In this document: in pieces, positions 9,383-18,326 of the stretch
Layout: every line of letters starts with the position of its first letter
How positions within the stretch are numbered: position 1 is the stretch's first letter
Source: a virus
Strand: one strand, 5' to 3'
IMG/VR virus record: IMGVR_UViG_3300020185_000146
Coordinates: 1 to 34,311 of that record
DNA length: 34,311 nt
Notes under the pieces: generated by a model
Database searches by the model: none
What the model was told of the DNA's origin: nothing
What the model saw: the letters and a program-made list of their open reading frames with translations, nothing else
Program-made: the position numbers and the translations under genes

Positions 9383-12300
9383 TCATTGAATTCTATATGA
9401 ATTTCTTCCTATTGATTCCCCTACTTTATTACCATCTAATTCTACTATAACAGGGCGGTTTACTACTTGATTCATTTGTTGAACAAATTGTTTCATAGTT
9501 GTATCTAAATCTGCTACTTTTTGTTCTAAAGTAGAATTATCGGTTGTTACATTTTCTACTACTGGGGTATTTTGTGGTATATTATATGATGTAATAGTTT
9601 CAATGGAATTGGCGTTAGTCATACCATCATTAACATATGAAATGTTAGGAGAAACAACAACCCCATCATTAGTTGCAGTAACCGCAGTGGACCCAAATCT
9701 ATCTGTTATTGAAAAGGGGCCTCTTGAAGGTGATGCAGATCCATCTTCTACTTTTTGTGGTAACTCAGTAAAAGCATTAACCATAAATTCTCCTAATCCT
9801 CCAGAACCAAACTTATCGGCTATTGCTTTTCCTAAAATTTGACCTAAAATACCTCCTACAATACTTCCAACTATAGTTCCAGGGGGTCCTAAAAGTGGGG
9901 TTAATGCTATTCCTCCTAATATAGAGCCCCCCATACCACCTAAGGTTTCATATCCAATACTTCCAAGTTCTTCATATAATTTTGAAATAGGTGGAGATTG
10001 AGGATCATTTTTATATTCCTGTATAGCTTCATAACCTTTATATCCTCCTAGTAAAGCATCTATAATAGGACCAATATAAGGTAATTTTTTAGTAGTGTTT
10101 TTAGCTAAATTAAATGCTCCTTTTTTAATAGGGGATGAATTAAATATTTGACCTACTATTGATGGAGCATTACTTCCTAATTCTCCAAATGTATTATACA
10201 ACCATTCTTGAGGGCTTGAAATGAATTCTGATGCTACTTTTGCTGAGGAGATGCCAAATTCTGTTACTAAGTTATAATAATCTTTAGAGGCTTCAAATAC
10301 TTCTCCAAAGAAACCATCTCTTGTATAAGTTAACGATTTCTTTTCTAATTGGCCTTGTGGGCTAAGCATAAAATCAGGAGTTTGGGCTAAAGGAGTACTA
10401 GTTTGAGGTATTTCAGGTTGAGAAATTAATTCAGGTTGAGAAACTATTTCAGGGTTATCTTTTAAATATTCTGCAAATTTCTTAGGTGTAAATAAGGCTC
10501 TATATGTTCTACCTCCTACAATTCCATCACTATTTAAACCTTGTGAAGATTGATATTGTTTTAAATATCTACGAGATCCCCCACCATAAAAACCATCTGA
10601 GAATCCCTCATCTAAATTATAAGTATCTTTTAATGTGGTTTGTACATCTCTTACTAAAGTATTTTTTCCTACATCCTGCATTTTATATTTAAGGAGTTTA
10701 TCTTTTTCATAGACTTCTTCGTGAGTAGGTGCGGGGGTGTAACCTTTTCTTAATGTAAGCTCTTCAACTTGAGGTGAAATGTTTTCTAATACTATTTTAT
10801 GAAATTCTGCTTTTGATTCTGTTTTAGATTCTATTGAATTTTGAAGTTCTTCACCAAACCTTCCAGCAGGTTCTATTTCAGGGGAGGTTAAAAGTAAAGG
10901 TTGGGAAAATGCTATCTCTGGGGAAGGTTCGTTTATTTTTTCATTTGTTTTTATTTGTCTTTCAGCTCTTCTCTTGGCTCTTCTTGCTTGTCTTTCAACT
11001 TTTCTTTTAGCTCTTCTTGTTTGCCTCTTTTCTCTTTCACTTTGTTCTATAGGTGAAGGTTTTATTCCTAAAAGTTCTGTAGGGTGTTCTATTTCTAATC
11101 TATTATTTTCAACATAATCAAAAATGTCTATTAATTCAAGAGGTTTTAATTTTTTATCTGCTCTTCGTTGTTTTTTTCTTTCTTTTTTTTCTTTACGAGA
11201 CACAGCATCTTGAACTCTTTGAATAGAACCCTCCTCATATTCACCAGTTTTGGTAGATAAATTAGCAGAAGGTACAACTCTAGAGCCATATTCTTTTTTA
11301 CCAAAAATATAATCCCATCCTGTAGGAACGCCTATCTTAGGATTAATAGCAGATCTAAACATCTCTGCTTTTTCTTCACTTACATAATTTTTTATAAATT
11401 GAATAATATTTTCTCTGTATTGGGGTACAAAGAAGTCTCTTATATCTCTAGCTGCTCCGCCTCCAGCATAGCGATTTTTATGTGTGCTCCTAGGAGTTTT
11501 TTCTATATTGCCTATTATTCCAGGAAGTGGAGTAAAATCGTAAGGATTTAGACCTAATTCATTATACCTAGTATCACCCGTTTGTCCCTTAAGATTTTTT
11601 CTTATATCACGAGGAATGTAATTATAATAAGTACTATATAATGAGTTTTCTATAAAATCTTCAACCCCTTCAGAAACTACAAAATTCTTGTTAATAAAAT
11701 GGGTTTGATTTTGCTCTTTGGGTAGTACGGCTTGATATGAAGTAGCATTTCTAATAGAATTAAAAGTGCTAACAAGATCATTAATTCTTGTTGTATCAAA
11801 GTCTATTAACTCTGAGGTTCTTTCTTGGTTAAATCCGATTGTGTATCTGTGAGCTAATCCTTTTCCTAACCTTTCAATAGCTCTATATAAAGCTAATAAA
11901 CCATTCCCCGAAGCTGAAATAGATTCAATATCATTTGTTTTGTAATTAATTGCTGGGAAGCTTAATTCTCCTGAATTGGTGATTTGGTCTTGTTTTCCAT
12001 CTTGGTAATTTACAATAAATGAATCTTTTGCTGGTGGAGTATTGGCTGATGGGGTAAAATTAGATAATAGTTGGCTATCTGCCATGTTTTTCATAGTACT
12101 ATTAAAATATTTTTTACCAAAGGATTCTACAGCTTGTGCCGTAAATAAATCTTTATAATTTTCAGAGGTAACTCCAGTAACTCCTAATTGTTGAATAGTA
12201 TTAAGGTTATTAATTTGGGTTGATGATGTTGTTCCAGCAACTTCCGTATATGAAATATTTCCGGCAGTTCCATCTTTAACTTTTTGGACCATCACCCCAG

Positions 12301-15300
12301 ATTGACCAACTTTAACATCTAAAGCACCAAAATTTTCACTTACCGGGAATACCGGACCTCCTTTTCCAGACATTCCATCAGATACATAAGAAACATTTGG
12401 TGATACTACCAATTTATCGTTAGGATGGGTAATAGCTAGATTACCATTGACATCTTCGATTTTAAAGGGACCATTATTTGAAATGGAAGCAGCATCTGCT
12501 ACTTTTTGAACATTATGAAATGTTGTAACTCCATCATTTGTTTCTTGTGTGACTCGGCTGTTAAAGGATTTTAAAAGTGTGCTCATAACATCTTCATTAA
12601 CACCCTCGTTTTTTTGAAGATTTACGATTATTTCCTCAATATTCTTAAGTTCTTCACTACTTATCCCTTCACTAGCAAAACCTTGGATACTATTAAGTTG
12701 TTTCTCAGTTAAAATACTTTTAAATGTCTTACCATCTCCAATTTCAAAATCTAAAAGATTGCTAATTAAATTATTTGCCTCATCTTCTCCTGTTTGTGCG
12801 TTAAAAGATTTATATAGTTTTTCAAGTGATTCATTTATAAGATTAGCATTGATTGCCATTTGGTTTGATTGGACCCCCACTTGTGATACGTAGTTTTCAT
12901 TTCTAGCAAGGGCTGTTTCTAAGGTTTTCCCAACTGCCATTAAACCTGCCGCAACCATGTCCCCAGTTTCTTCTAAATCCTTATCCAAAAACTCCGTTCC
13001 TAACTTACTTTGCTGTTCAACTGCTGCTCTAGTTGCTATGTCTAGTTGTTCAGGATTTAAAATTCCTCCAGTTGTTTCACTAATTAATTTTTTAGTTGCT
13101 TCAAATAATGTTTGGGTTTCAGTAATAGCTTCTTCAGCAAATTCTTTAGCCATTTGGCGCTCAAAACCAAACCCGGTCATTAAAGCTTTTTCAACTGCTT
13201 GAATTTGGTCTTCTTTGTTATCAGATGAATCAATTGCATCTTTTAGTTTTACCGTTCCTAGACCACTTCTATCACGTATAACCCTAAAACCCTCAATTGT
13301 CTTTTGAAGATCTTCAAATTGGGCTTTTTGATTATCATCTAAAATCTCTGATTTAAATTCATCATCATTTAAAAAGTTATTGATAACATTTTGCTTGGCT
13401 TCTATGCTGCCTTTATCTCCAAATAATCTATCAGCTTCCTTTTGTGCTAATTTAGTTTGAGCATCTATTACACCTTGTGTTGAGGTCTCTAATTCAGCAA
13501 ATTTAGTTTTTTGGTTATCAATAGCGGTTTCTAATAAAGTTGAAGATGTGATAACTCCACTAATAGCATCCTCATATTGTTTGGTTGTAATTTGCCCTGA
13601 AAGGAGGAGGTCATCTGCAAATTCTTTTAATTGGAGACCTGTTAATTCTAAAGCTCCATTAACCATAACCCCACTATCTTCAGCTAATGAATCAAATCCA
13701 CTTTGGAGGTTTGTTGTTGATTGAATTAATAAAAATTCTTGCTGTGCCTTTCTAAGGGATTGAGCTGCCTCTCTTTGTTTTTCGGATTCTACTAATTTTT
13801 TTCTAGCTTTATCTAAGGAGTCTTGATATTTTTCCATAGACCCTACAGCTCTACCTCCAAAATATCCTACACCCGCACCAATACCAGCACCAATTGCTGT
13901 ACCTACTCCTGGTAGGATTAAAGTACCTATAGCAGCTCCTAAAGCAGCTCCTCCTCCTGCTCCTACAAGTCCTCCTAAAGCTTCAGCACTTTCTCCTTCT
14001 GTGTTTCTTTCATTTAGTTGAGCAACATCATAAGCACCTTTAGCTACAAAACCTGCAGCGGCAAGGGCACCTGCTACTGTTGCTAAGCCTGCAATGGCAG
14101 TTCCAGTTCCTGCTGCTGCTGTGTTTCCTGCTACAGTAGCGGTTCCTGCTCTTGCAGCATTTTGAGCAGCTGCTCCATATAATCTTGTTCCAGCAGCATT
14201 GGTTACTACAGCTCCTCCTTTTGTACCTAATTGACCTGTTATATTAGGACTTAAAGTAGTAGCTATTCTACTTCCAAATCTACCTAAACGAGTACCTTGA
14301 GCAAATCCTGTTCCTCCTTGGGGTATTCCCCCTGTTTTAGATATGTCTCTTACATACATAGGATTTAAAGGGGTAGCTCCCATTTTAAATAAAAGTTGCA
14401 AACCTTTTAAACCAGCCGCCCCTAGGATTATTTTTATAGGATTTTCTTTAATATAATTAATAGTAGCTTTTAATCCCTCATAAAAGGAAACTACTCCACT
14501 TGCAGCTGATTTAATGTTGTCCGCTATTTTTCCAGCATCTATCCCTTTAATAAAATTTGCTACACTCTCAGCTGTTGATTTTACTATACTTAAAGATCTT
14601 TCTAAAGGATCACCTATATTAGAAATACCTTCTATATCAAATAATTCTTTTACTATGTCTCCGAGTAATCCATAAAAAGATTCAAATACATCATATACTG
14701 CTAAAAAAGTTTTTTTAATTTCAGGACCATGTTCTTTACTAAAGTCTATAAGGATTAATCCTATATCATTAAGTTTTTTACCTAATTTTGAGGCAGTACT
14801 AAGAAATCCCTTTTCTAAAGAATCAGAAGCATCTTCTATAGATATCCCAAATTCTTTAAAGAAAGGTTCCATTTCTTTTATCATTACCCCTCTAATGTCT
14901 TGCACTAGTTGTAATATACCTCTAAAAGCTTGTGCTACAGGTCTCATAGCTTCAGCCATCTCTAATTGTGATGTAACTAATGCTCTTTGTCTTTTAGCTT
15001 CTAATTCTTGTGCTGATGCTTTTCTAACTTGTTCTACTAATTCTCTGCTAGCCCCTTTTTCTCTCATTAAAGCCATAGCTTTTTCTTCAGAACCAGTTTT
15101 TTCAACTAATTTAAGATAATCTGCTTGAGCCTCACTCATGTCTTCAAACCCAGTGCCCGCTAAAAGTTCTTGAGTTTTGAGAACATCTGCTAATTCATTT
15201 CTAGTCATACCAACAGCAGCCGCTAATGCCTCTTGTTGGATAACATTCATTCTACCAAATTCAGCTGCTGATCCTGCTTGGCGGGATATTTCACTTGCTA

Positions 15301-17152
15301 ATGTTCCTAAATCATTATTTAAAGCTGCTTGTCTTGCTTTTTCAAGATTTAAATTTTTCCCAGTTAATAGCTCAGCTTCCATTTCTTTAGAAATAGAACT
15401 TTCAAAATCTAAAAGGCTGCTACCTATACTTTCTACTTTACTTAATTCTAAACCTAATTTTTTGGCATTAAAAGCAGCAATTCCTAAATTAGTACCATGG
15501 CCCCTTGAAGTTAATACTATAGCAGAACTAGCATTTGCTACTTCTTTCATTACCTCACTTTCATTAAGGGCAATATTTTCTCTTGCTTTTAACGATTTAA
15601 TTTGAAGACCATATTCATTATTTAATTCTTCAGCATTTTTTCCTTGAAGTTGCCCTAATTTAACAAAATCAGCGGCTTGTTTATTAGTAAATCCTAATCT
15701 TTGAACTAAAACTCCAAAACTTTCTACAGTTTCATCACTAAATTTTTGGGTAGTACCAAAAGCTTGTTGTAAACTTTCTGTTAACTTAAGAACTTCTTCA
15801 GGTAACATTGCTAATTTATTACCTATTCTATCGGCTTGATTAAATAAAGTTTTAGCTTCATTAGTACTTATGCCTAAATTAGTAGCTAAATCAGCTGTTG
15901 CTTGGGAGTATTTAAAGAGAAGTTCTTCACCTACTTTAAAAGATTGTACAAATCCTTTAATGCTGAAGAAAGAGTCCATAAAAAATTCTACAAATTCATT
16001 AAAATATCCTTTAATTTCTCCAGCTACTTTTTTGGCAGGAGCTAATAAAGCATTAAATGCTAATTTAAAAGGTTGTACAATAAATTTATTAAGGACTCCT
16101 AAAGTAAATAGTGCAAATATTTCTTTAGCTAAAACTTTAAGAAAACTACCTAATCCTTTAAAGAAAATGTTAAGTTTACTTCCCAATCCAACCGCTTCTT
16201 GTCCCGAGTTGGTTAATTGTTTAGCTAAATCTCCTGAGGCTTCACTACCTGCATCAATAGCATCTTGTATTTTAGAACCTTCAAACCCTAATCGTTTTAG
16301 GAGTTTACCTGAAATACCTAGTGTGTTATTATAGAAACTTTGGGCTCTATTTATAGTTTTTAATCTATTTTCTTGATCTTCAAGATAATCTAGTCCTTTT
16401 TCTTGTGCTATAAGCGTTTCTTGGAGGGCTAAAAGCATTTTTTGTTGAAGAGACAATCCATCTTCCTGCGTTTCAAGTTTATCTCGTTCCGTGCTTAAAC
16501 CTTCTTCATTTAATAAAAATTCTTTTTGTAAATCAGTTAAGTTCTTTGCTCTAGCTGATTTTTGGGCTTCCATTGTCATAAGGGAGGCTTCAGCTTGTAG
16601 ATAAGCTTCAGAATCCGCTTTTATTCCTGCAAGAGCAAGTTCATTAATAAATTCTTCTTGTTCTTTTATTTTTACTTGAAGGTCAAAAAAACTTTCAGCT
16701 TCATTAACTCTTTTTTTCCCTAATTTATCTTCTACAATTCTTTGTCTATCTTCTATGCCTAGGATTTTATTACGTTGAGCTTCAATTTTTTCTAAATCCT
16801 TTTTTTCTCTATCGTTTAATCTTTTAGTTTCAGCTCCTATATTATTAATAAGTTGTCTTCTATTACGTTCTGCTTTTTCAATATCTTTTTGAAGTTTTTT
16901 AATTTCTTCATAAGGATTTTGCATATCACGAGCAGCTTTAGCTACTTGTCTAATTGCAACAAGGGCTTGTTTATTACCTTCAGTAAAATCACCTTTTGAT
17001 AATCTACCTAAAGCTCTATATTGGTCTACTAATTCACTACTTCTAGAAGATAAAATAGATATAAAATCAGAAGCATCTGTTAAACCGCTAGTATATTCTC
17101 CTAAAGCTTTATTAAGTTCCCTTTGATTTCCTAACTGATCTTCAGTAGCCAT
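9383..17152 (-). CDS. Tail tape measure protein, very large (2589 aa)
   Basis: The N-terminal 75-265 residues are highly charged and heptad-like (coiled coil). Long Ala/Leu/Lys-rich helical stretches follow. Two glycine-zipper hydrophobic regions at about 1008-1110 and 2385-2455 could insert into membrane. Two very basic patches lie at about 1979-1997 and 2037-2072 (KEKKERKKQRR; RRAKRKVERQARRAKRR). About residues 2166-2221 resemble a peptidoglycan-binding type 1 repeat (DVQTTLKD..., DGFYGGGSRRYLKQYQSSQG, DGIVGGRTYRALF). A GPF.I.D....SPN.SYV.DGM motif occurs twice (about 1559 and 2477). The C-terminus VIVELDGNKVGESIGRNSYR is typical of tape measures. The location after tube and chaperone matches the usual tail-gene order. 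The protein sets tail length and is ejected into the host envelope. It is over four times T4 gp29 (590 aa). No lytic catalytic domain was recognised. Confidence 0.92.
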   Translation of the reverse strand: MATEDQLGNQRELNKALGEYTSGLTDASDFISILSSRSSELVDQYRALGRLSKGDFTEGNKQALVAIRQVAKAARDMQNPYEEIKKLQKDIEKAERNRRQLINNIGAETKRLNDREKKDLEKIEAQRNKILGIEDRQRIVEDKLGKKRVNEAESFFDLQVKIKEQEEFINELALAGIKADSEAYLQAEASLMTMEAQKSARAKNLTDLQKEFLLNEEGLSTERDKLETQEDGLSLQQKMLLALQETLIAQEKGLDYLEDQENRLKTINRAQSFYNNTLGISGKLLKRLGFEGSKIQDAIDAGSEASGDLAKQLTNSGQEAVGLGSKLNIFFKGLGSFLKVLAKEIFALFTLGVLNKFIVQPFKLAFNALLAPAKKVAGEIKGYFNEFVEFFMDSFFSIKGFVQSFKVGEELLFKYSQATADLATNLGISTNEAKTLFNQADRIGNKLAMLPEEVLKLTESLQQAFGTTQKFSDETVESFGVLVQRLGFTNKQAADFVKLGQLQGKNAEELNNEYGLQIKSLKARENIALNESEVMKEVANASSAIVLTSRGHGTNLGIAAFNAKKLGLELSKVESIGSSLLDFESSISKEMEAELLTGKNLNLEKARQAALNNDLGTLASEISRQAGSAAEFGRMNVIQQEALAAAVGMTRNELADVLKTQELLAGTGFEDMSEAQADYLKLVEKTGSEEKAMALMREKGASRELVEQVRKASAQELEAKRQRALVTSQLEMAEAMRPVAQAFRGILQLVQDIRGVMIKEMEPFFKEFGISIEDASDSLEKGFLSTASKLGKKLNDIGLILIDFSKEHGPEIKKTFLAVYDVFESFYGLLGDIVKELFDIEGISNIGDPLERSLSIVKSTAESVANFIKGIDAGKIADNIKSAASGVVSFYEGLKATINYIKENPIKIILGAAGLKGLQLLFKMGATPLNPMYVRDISKTGGIPQGGTGFAQGTRLGRFGSRIATTLSPNITGQLGTKGGAVVTNAAGTRLYGAAAQNAARAGTATVAGNTAAAGTGTAIAGLATVAGALAAAGFVAKGAYDVAQLNERNTEGESAEALGGLVGAGGGAALGAAIGTLILPGVGTAIGAGIGAGVGYFGGRAVGSMEKYQDSLDKARKKLVESEKQREAAQSLRKAQQEFLLIQSTTNLQSGFDSLAEDSGVMVNGALELTGLQLKEFADDLLLSGQITTKQYEDAISGVITSSTLLETAIDNQKTKFAELETSTQGVIDAQTKLAQKEADRLFGDKGSIEAKQNVINNFLNDDEFKSEILDDNQKAQFEDLQKTIEGFRVIRDRSGLGTVKLKDAIDSSDNKEDQIQAVEKALMTGFGFERQMAKEFAEEAITETQTLFEATKKLISETTGGILNPEQLDIATRAAVEQQSKLGTEFLDKDLEETGDMVAAGLMAVGKTLETALARNENYVSQVGVQSNQMAINANLINESLEKLYKSFNAQTGEDEANNLISNLLDFEIGDGKTFKSILTEKQLNSIQGFASEGISSEELKNIEEIIVNLQKNEGVNEDVMSTLLKSFNSRVTQETNDGVTTFHNVQKVADAASISNNGPFKIEDVNGNLAITHPNDKLVVSPNVSYVSDGMSGKGGPVFPVSENFGALDVKVGQSGVMVQKVKDGTAGNISYTEVAGTTSSTQINNLNTIQQLGVTGVTSENYKDLFTAQAVESFGKKYFNSTMKNMADSQLLSNFTPSANTPPAKDSFIVNYQDGKQDQITNSGELSFPAINYKTNDIESISASGNGLLALYRAIERLGKGLAHRYTIGFNQERTSELIDFDTTRINDLVSTFNSIRNATSYQAVLPKEQNQTHFINKNFVVSEGVEDFIENSLYSTYYNYIPRDIRKNLKGQTGDTRYNELGLNPYDFTPLPGIIGNIEKTPRSTHKNRYAGGGAARDIRDFFVPQYRENIIQFIKNYVSEEKAEMFRSAINPKIGVPTGWDYIFGKKEYGSRVVPSANLSTKTGEYEEGSIQRVQDAVSRKEKKERKKQRRADKKLKPLELIDIFDYVENNRLEIEHPTELLGIKPSPIEQSEREKRQTRRAKRKVERQARRAKRRAERQIKTNEKINEPSPEIAFSQPLLLTSPEIEPAGRFGEELQNSIESKTESKAEFHKIVLENISPQVEELTLRKGYTPAPTHEEVYEKDKLLKYKMQDVGKNTLVRDVQTTLKDTYNLDEGFSDGFYGGGSRRYLKQYQSSQGLNSDGIVGGRTYRALFTPKKFAEYLKDNPEIVSQPELISQPEIPQTSTPLAQTPDFMLSPQGQLEKKSLTYTRDGFFGEVFEASKDYYNLVTEFGISSAKVASEFISSPQEWLYNTFGELGSNAPSIVGQIFNSSPIKKGAFNLAKNTTKKLPYIGPIIDALLGGYKGYEAIQEYKNDPQSPPISKLYEELGSIGYETLGGMGGSILGGIALTPLLGPPGTIVGSIVGGILGQILGKAIADKFGSGGLGEFMVNAFTELPQKVEDGSASPSRGPFSITDRFGSTAVTATNDGVVVSPNISYVNDGMTNANSIETITSYNIPQNTPVVENVTTDNSTLEQKVADLDTTMKQFVQQMNQVVNRPVIVELDGNKVGESIGRNSYRIQ

Positions 17153-17163
17153 GTAAAATATAG

Positions 17164-17177
17164 TTTATCATAAATAT
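17164..17177 (-). promoter_or_regulatory. Putative late promoter motif upstream of tape measure gene
   Basis: The coding strand reads ATATTTAT then GATAAA. It directly follows the hairpin at 17178-17207, and the 8-mer lies 17 nt before the tape measure ATG. Confidence 0.55.
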
Positions 17178-17207
17178 GGAAGGGTGATGCTTTCGCACCA
17201 CCCTTTC
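17178..17207 (-). terminator. GAAA-loop hairpin ending the chaperone unit
   Basis: On the coding strand the arms GAAAGGGTGGTGC and GCATCACCCTTCC flank a GAAA tetraloop. There is one G-U pair and one A-C mismatch. The hairpin begins at the stop of the frameshift ORF. It lacks a clear U-tract because the promoter-like motif follows immediately, so it could be a weak terminator or an mRNA 3'-end stabiliser. Confidence 0.55.
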
Positions 17208-17529
17208 ATATACGTTCCCCTGCTCTTATGTCTGAGGGGGGTTTAGCAAAGTCTATTTGTCTGCTACCTCCTGAAGATTGGGTTGGCTGGGATGCTTCAT
17301 TTTTTTGTTTTAGAAAATCTAATATTTTATTAAATGTAAATTTTCGCAACCAAATAGGCATGTTGTATACTGTATGCCAATCAAATCCCCCATTACCATG
17401 ATACACTATATCATGTATCATCCCAAACATATTTAATCTATATTCAGGCGTCAGGCCAAAAAAACGTGACCCCGATAGGGATCTTAACATCTTCTTGAGT
17501 ATCACCACCATCTTCGGGGTAAAAATCAA
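17206..17529 (-). CDS. Frameshift extension of tail assembly chaperone (GT-type, gp51-like)
   Basis: This open frame overlaps the end of the 263-aa chaperone gene and is in the +1 (equivalently -2) frame relative to it. The part upstream of the seven-T run is probably not used. The meaningful part (about 83 residues after the run) begins GLTPEYRLNMFGMIHDIVYH. It contains HTVYNMPIWLRKFTFNKI, similar to the 'Y.MP.WLR.FY..KI' signature that I associate with C-terminal parts of T4-like tail assembly chaperones. It then ends in a hydrophilic Ser/Gln-rich tail. A chaperone fused to such an extension, made at low frequency, is the lambda G/GT arrangement; the fusion would be about 342 aa. Independent translation from an internal ATG (the Met in NMFGM, for example) is possible. 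Its position between chaperone and tape measure supports the call. Confidence 0.7.
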   Translation of the reverse strand: MIFTPKMVVILKKMLRSLSGSRFFGLTPEYRLNMFGMIHDIVYHGNGGFDWHTVYNMPIWLRKFTFNKILDFLKQKNEASQPTQSSGGSRQIDFAKPPSDIRAGERI

Positions 17530-18235
17530 ATGTTAAGTCCATATCGGGCTGGATCTCCTTGATATGCTCTCTTAATGCTCTTGAATCACGAGCTAAGAAA
17601 TATTTGTCAACAAATTCTCTAATAGTTTTCTTTGAGTCATCCCCATTTACCGATAAAAGCATGTGCTTTAATCTAGTTGATAATTCAGCTGAGGATTGTT
17701 TGTTTATTTTTTTTAAACCTTTTACTTCACCTTCAATCATTTTTTCATCTTTATTATTTAAGATTTTAAATGTTACGGGTGTTTCAGTATGAGGAAGAGT
17801 ATAGTGGAATTCATTATTATTAGATTCTACTAAATCTTCTTCTTTAATCCATTTAGGATCAATTTCAGATAAATCAATTGTAACCTCTTGTCCTTCGTAT
17901 TCAAAGGTATAATCTTTACCATAGCCTAAAATGCGAGAGGCAACCATTATAGCGTTTTTATCGCCTACTACAAGGTCATCATAATTACACTTTGAAACAA
18001 TCAGCGATTGCATCAACTTGTCAAGAACAATGCCTTGTCTAATGTAATTTTGGTTAGTTAATATATCTTCTTCTTTAGCTGTCATGTATTTCATTTCAAC
18101 TTTACCAGAAGATAAGGGATTGTTTTTAGGATAAAGTAAACCTTTTGAAGGTAACTCTATAATTTCTGTAGGAAATTGGAATTTTTTTTCCACAGGCTCT
18201 ATTTCAGGAGCTTTAACTGTTTTTTCATCACTCAT
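17444..18235 (-). CDS. Tail assembly chaperone, T4 gp26-like
   Basis: This 263-aa soluble acidic protein has a disordered first 20 residues. ELPSKGLLYP follows, then VEMKYMTAKEEDILTNQNYI and LMQSLIVSKCNYDDLVVGDKNAIMVASRI...YG. This pattern (short 'LPSKG..YP', 'M...EE..L', 'L..GD....L...RI..YG') is that of the T4 gp26-type baseplate/chaperone family. Its location between tube and tape measure matches the lambda G position, so I favour a chaperone that coats the tape measure during tail assembly. The frame ends VTFFWPDA just past a run of seven T, where a frameshift would join it to the downstream 83-residue extension. A promoter-like motif lies 25 nt upstream and a terminator separates it from the tube gene. 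No Shine-Dalgarno is present. Confidence 0.8.
   Translation of the reverse strand: MSDEKTVKAPEIEPVEKKFQFPTEIIELPSKGLLYPKNNPLSSGKVEMKYMTAKEEDILTNQNYIRQGIVLDKLMQSLIVSKCNYDDLVVGDKNAIMVASRILGYGKDYTFEYEGQEVTIDLSEIDPKWIKEEDLVESNNNEFHYTLPHTETPVTFKILNNKDEKMIEGEVKGLKKINKQSSAELSTRLKHMLLSVNGDDSKKTIREFVDKYFLARDSRALREHIKEIQPDMDLTFDFYPEDGGDTQEDVKIPIGVTFFWPDA
17459..17465 (-). promoter_or_regulatory. Candidate programmed frameshift site (seven T, +1 or -2)
   Basis: Read in the chaperone frame the coding strand is ACG TTT TTT TGG CCT GAC GCC TGA. The downstream open frame reads TTT TTT GGC CTG ACG. The -1 frame stops within a few codons after the run (GCC TGA), so only a +1 or -2 shift gives a fusion. Phe-tRNA can re-pair on the T run for either. 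The GAAA-loop hairpin is about 250 nt downstream and is too far away to act as a stimulator. Confidence 0.6.
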
Positions 18236-18254
18236 TTGTTAATAACTTTTAATG

Positions 18255-18268
18255 TTTGATATAAATAT
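18255..18268 (-). promoter_or_regulatory. Putative late promoter motif upstream of chaperone gene
   Basis: The coding strand reads ATATTTAT then ATCAAA. It lies immediately after the T-tract of the terminator at 18271-18304, and the 8-mer is 25 nt before the chaperone ATG. Confidence 0.55.
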
Positions 18269-18270
18269 AT

Positions 18271-18304
18271 AAAAAAACAAGAAAAGCGCACTTTCGTGCG
18301 CTTT
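18271..18304 (-). terminator. Strong rho-independent terminator after tail tube gene
   Basis: A perfect 9-bp stem (AAAGCGCAC/GTGCGCTTT) with a GAAA tetraloop occupies 18283-18304. On the coding strand it is followed by CTTG and seven T. It lies 22 nt past the tube gene stop and closes the sheath-sheath-tube unit. Confidence 0.9.
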
Positions 18305-18326
18305 CCTTATTAAAGTTTTGTATTAA

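Noticed and set aside
10490-10660. Tape measure segment as an embedded lysozyme or peptidase
   Set aside because: Only a binding-domain-like pattern is visible. No Glu/Asp catalytic layout of lysozyme, and no His/Cys pattern of NlpC/P60 or M23 peptidases.
15177-16334. Plus-strand frames opposite the tape measure (15177-15605, 15870-16334)
   Set aside because: Antisense shadows of a helical Ala/Lys/Leu-rich gene. No promoter, leader or recognisable domain.
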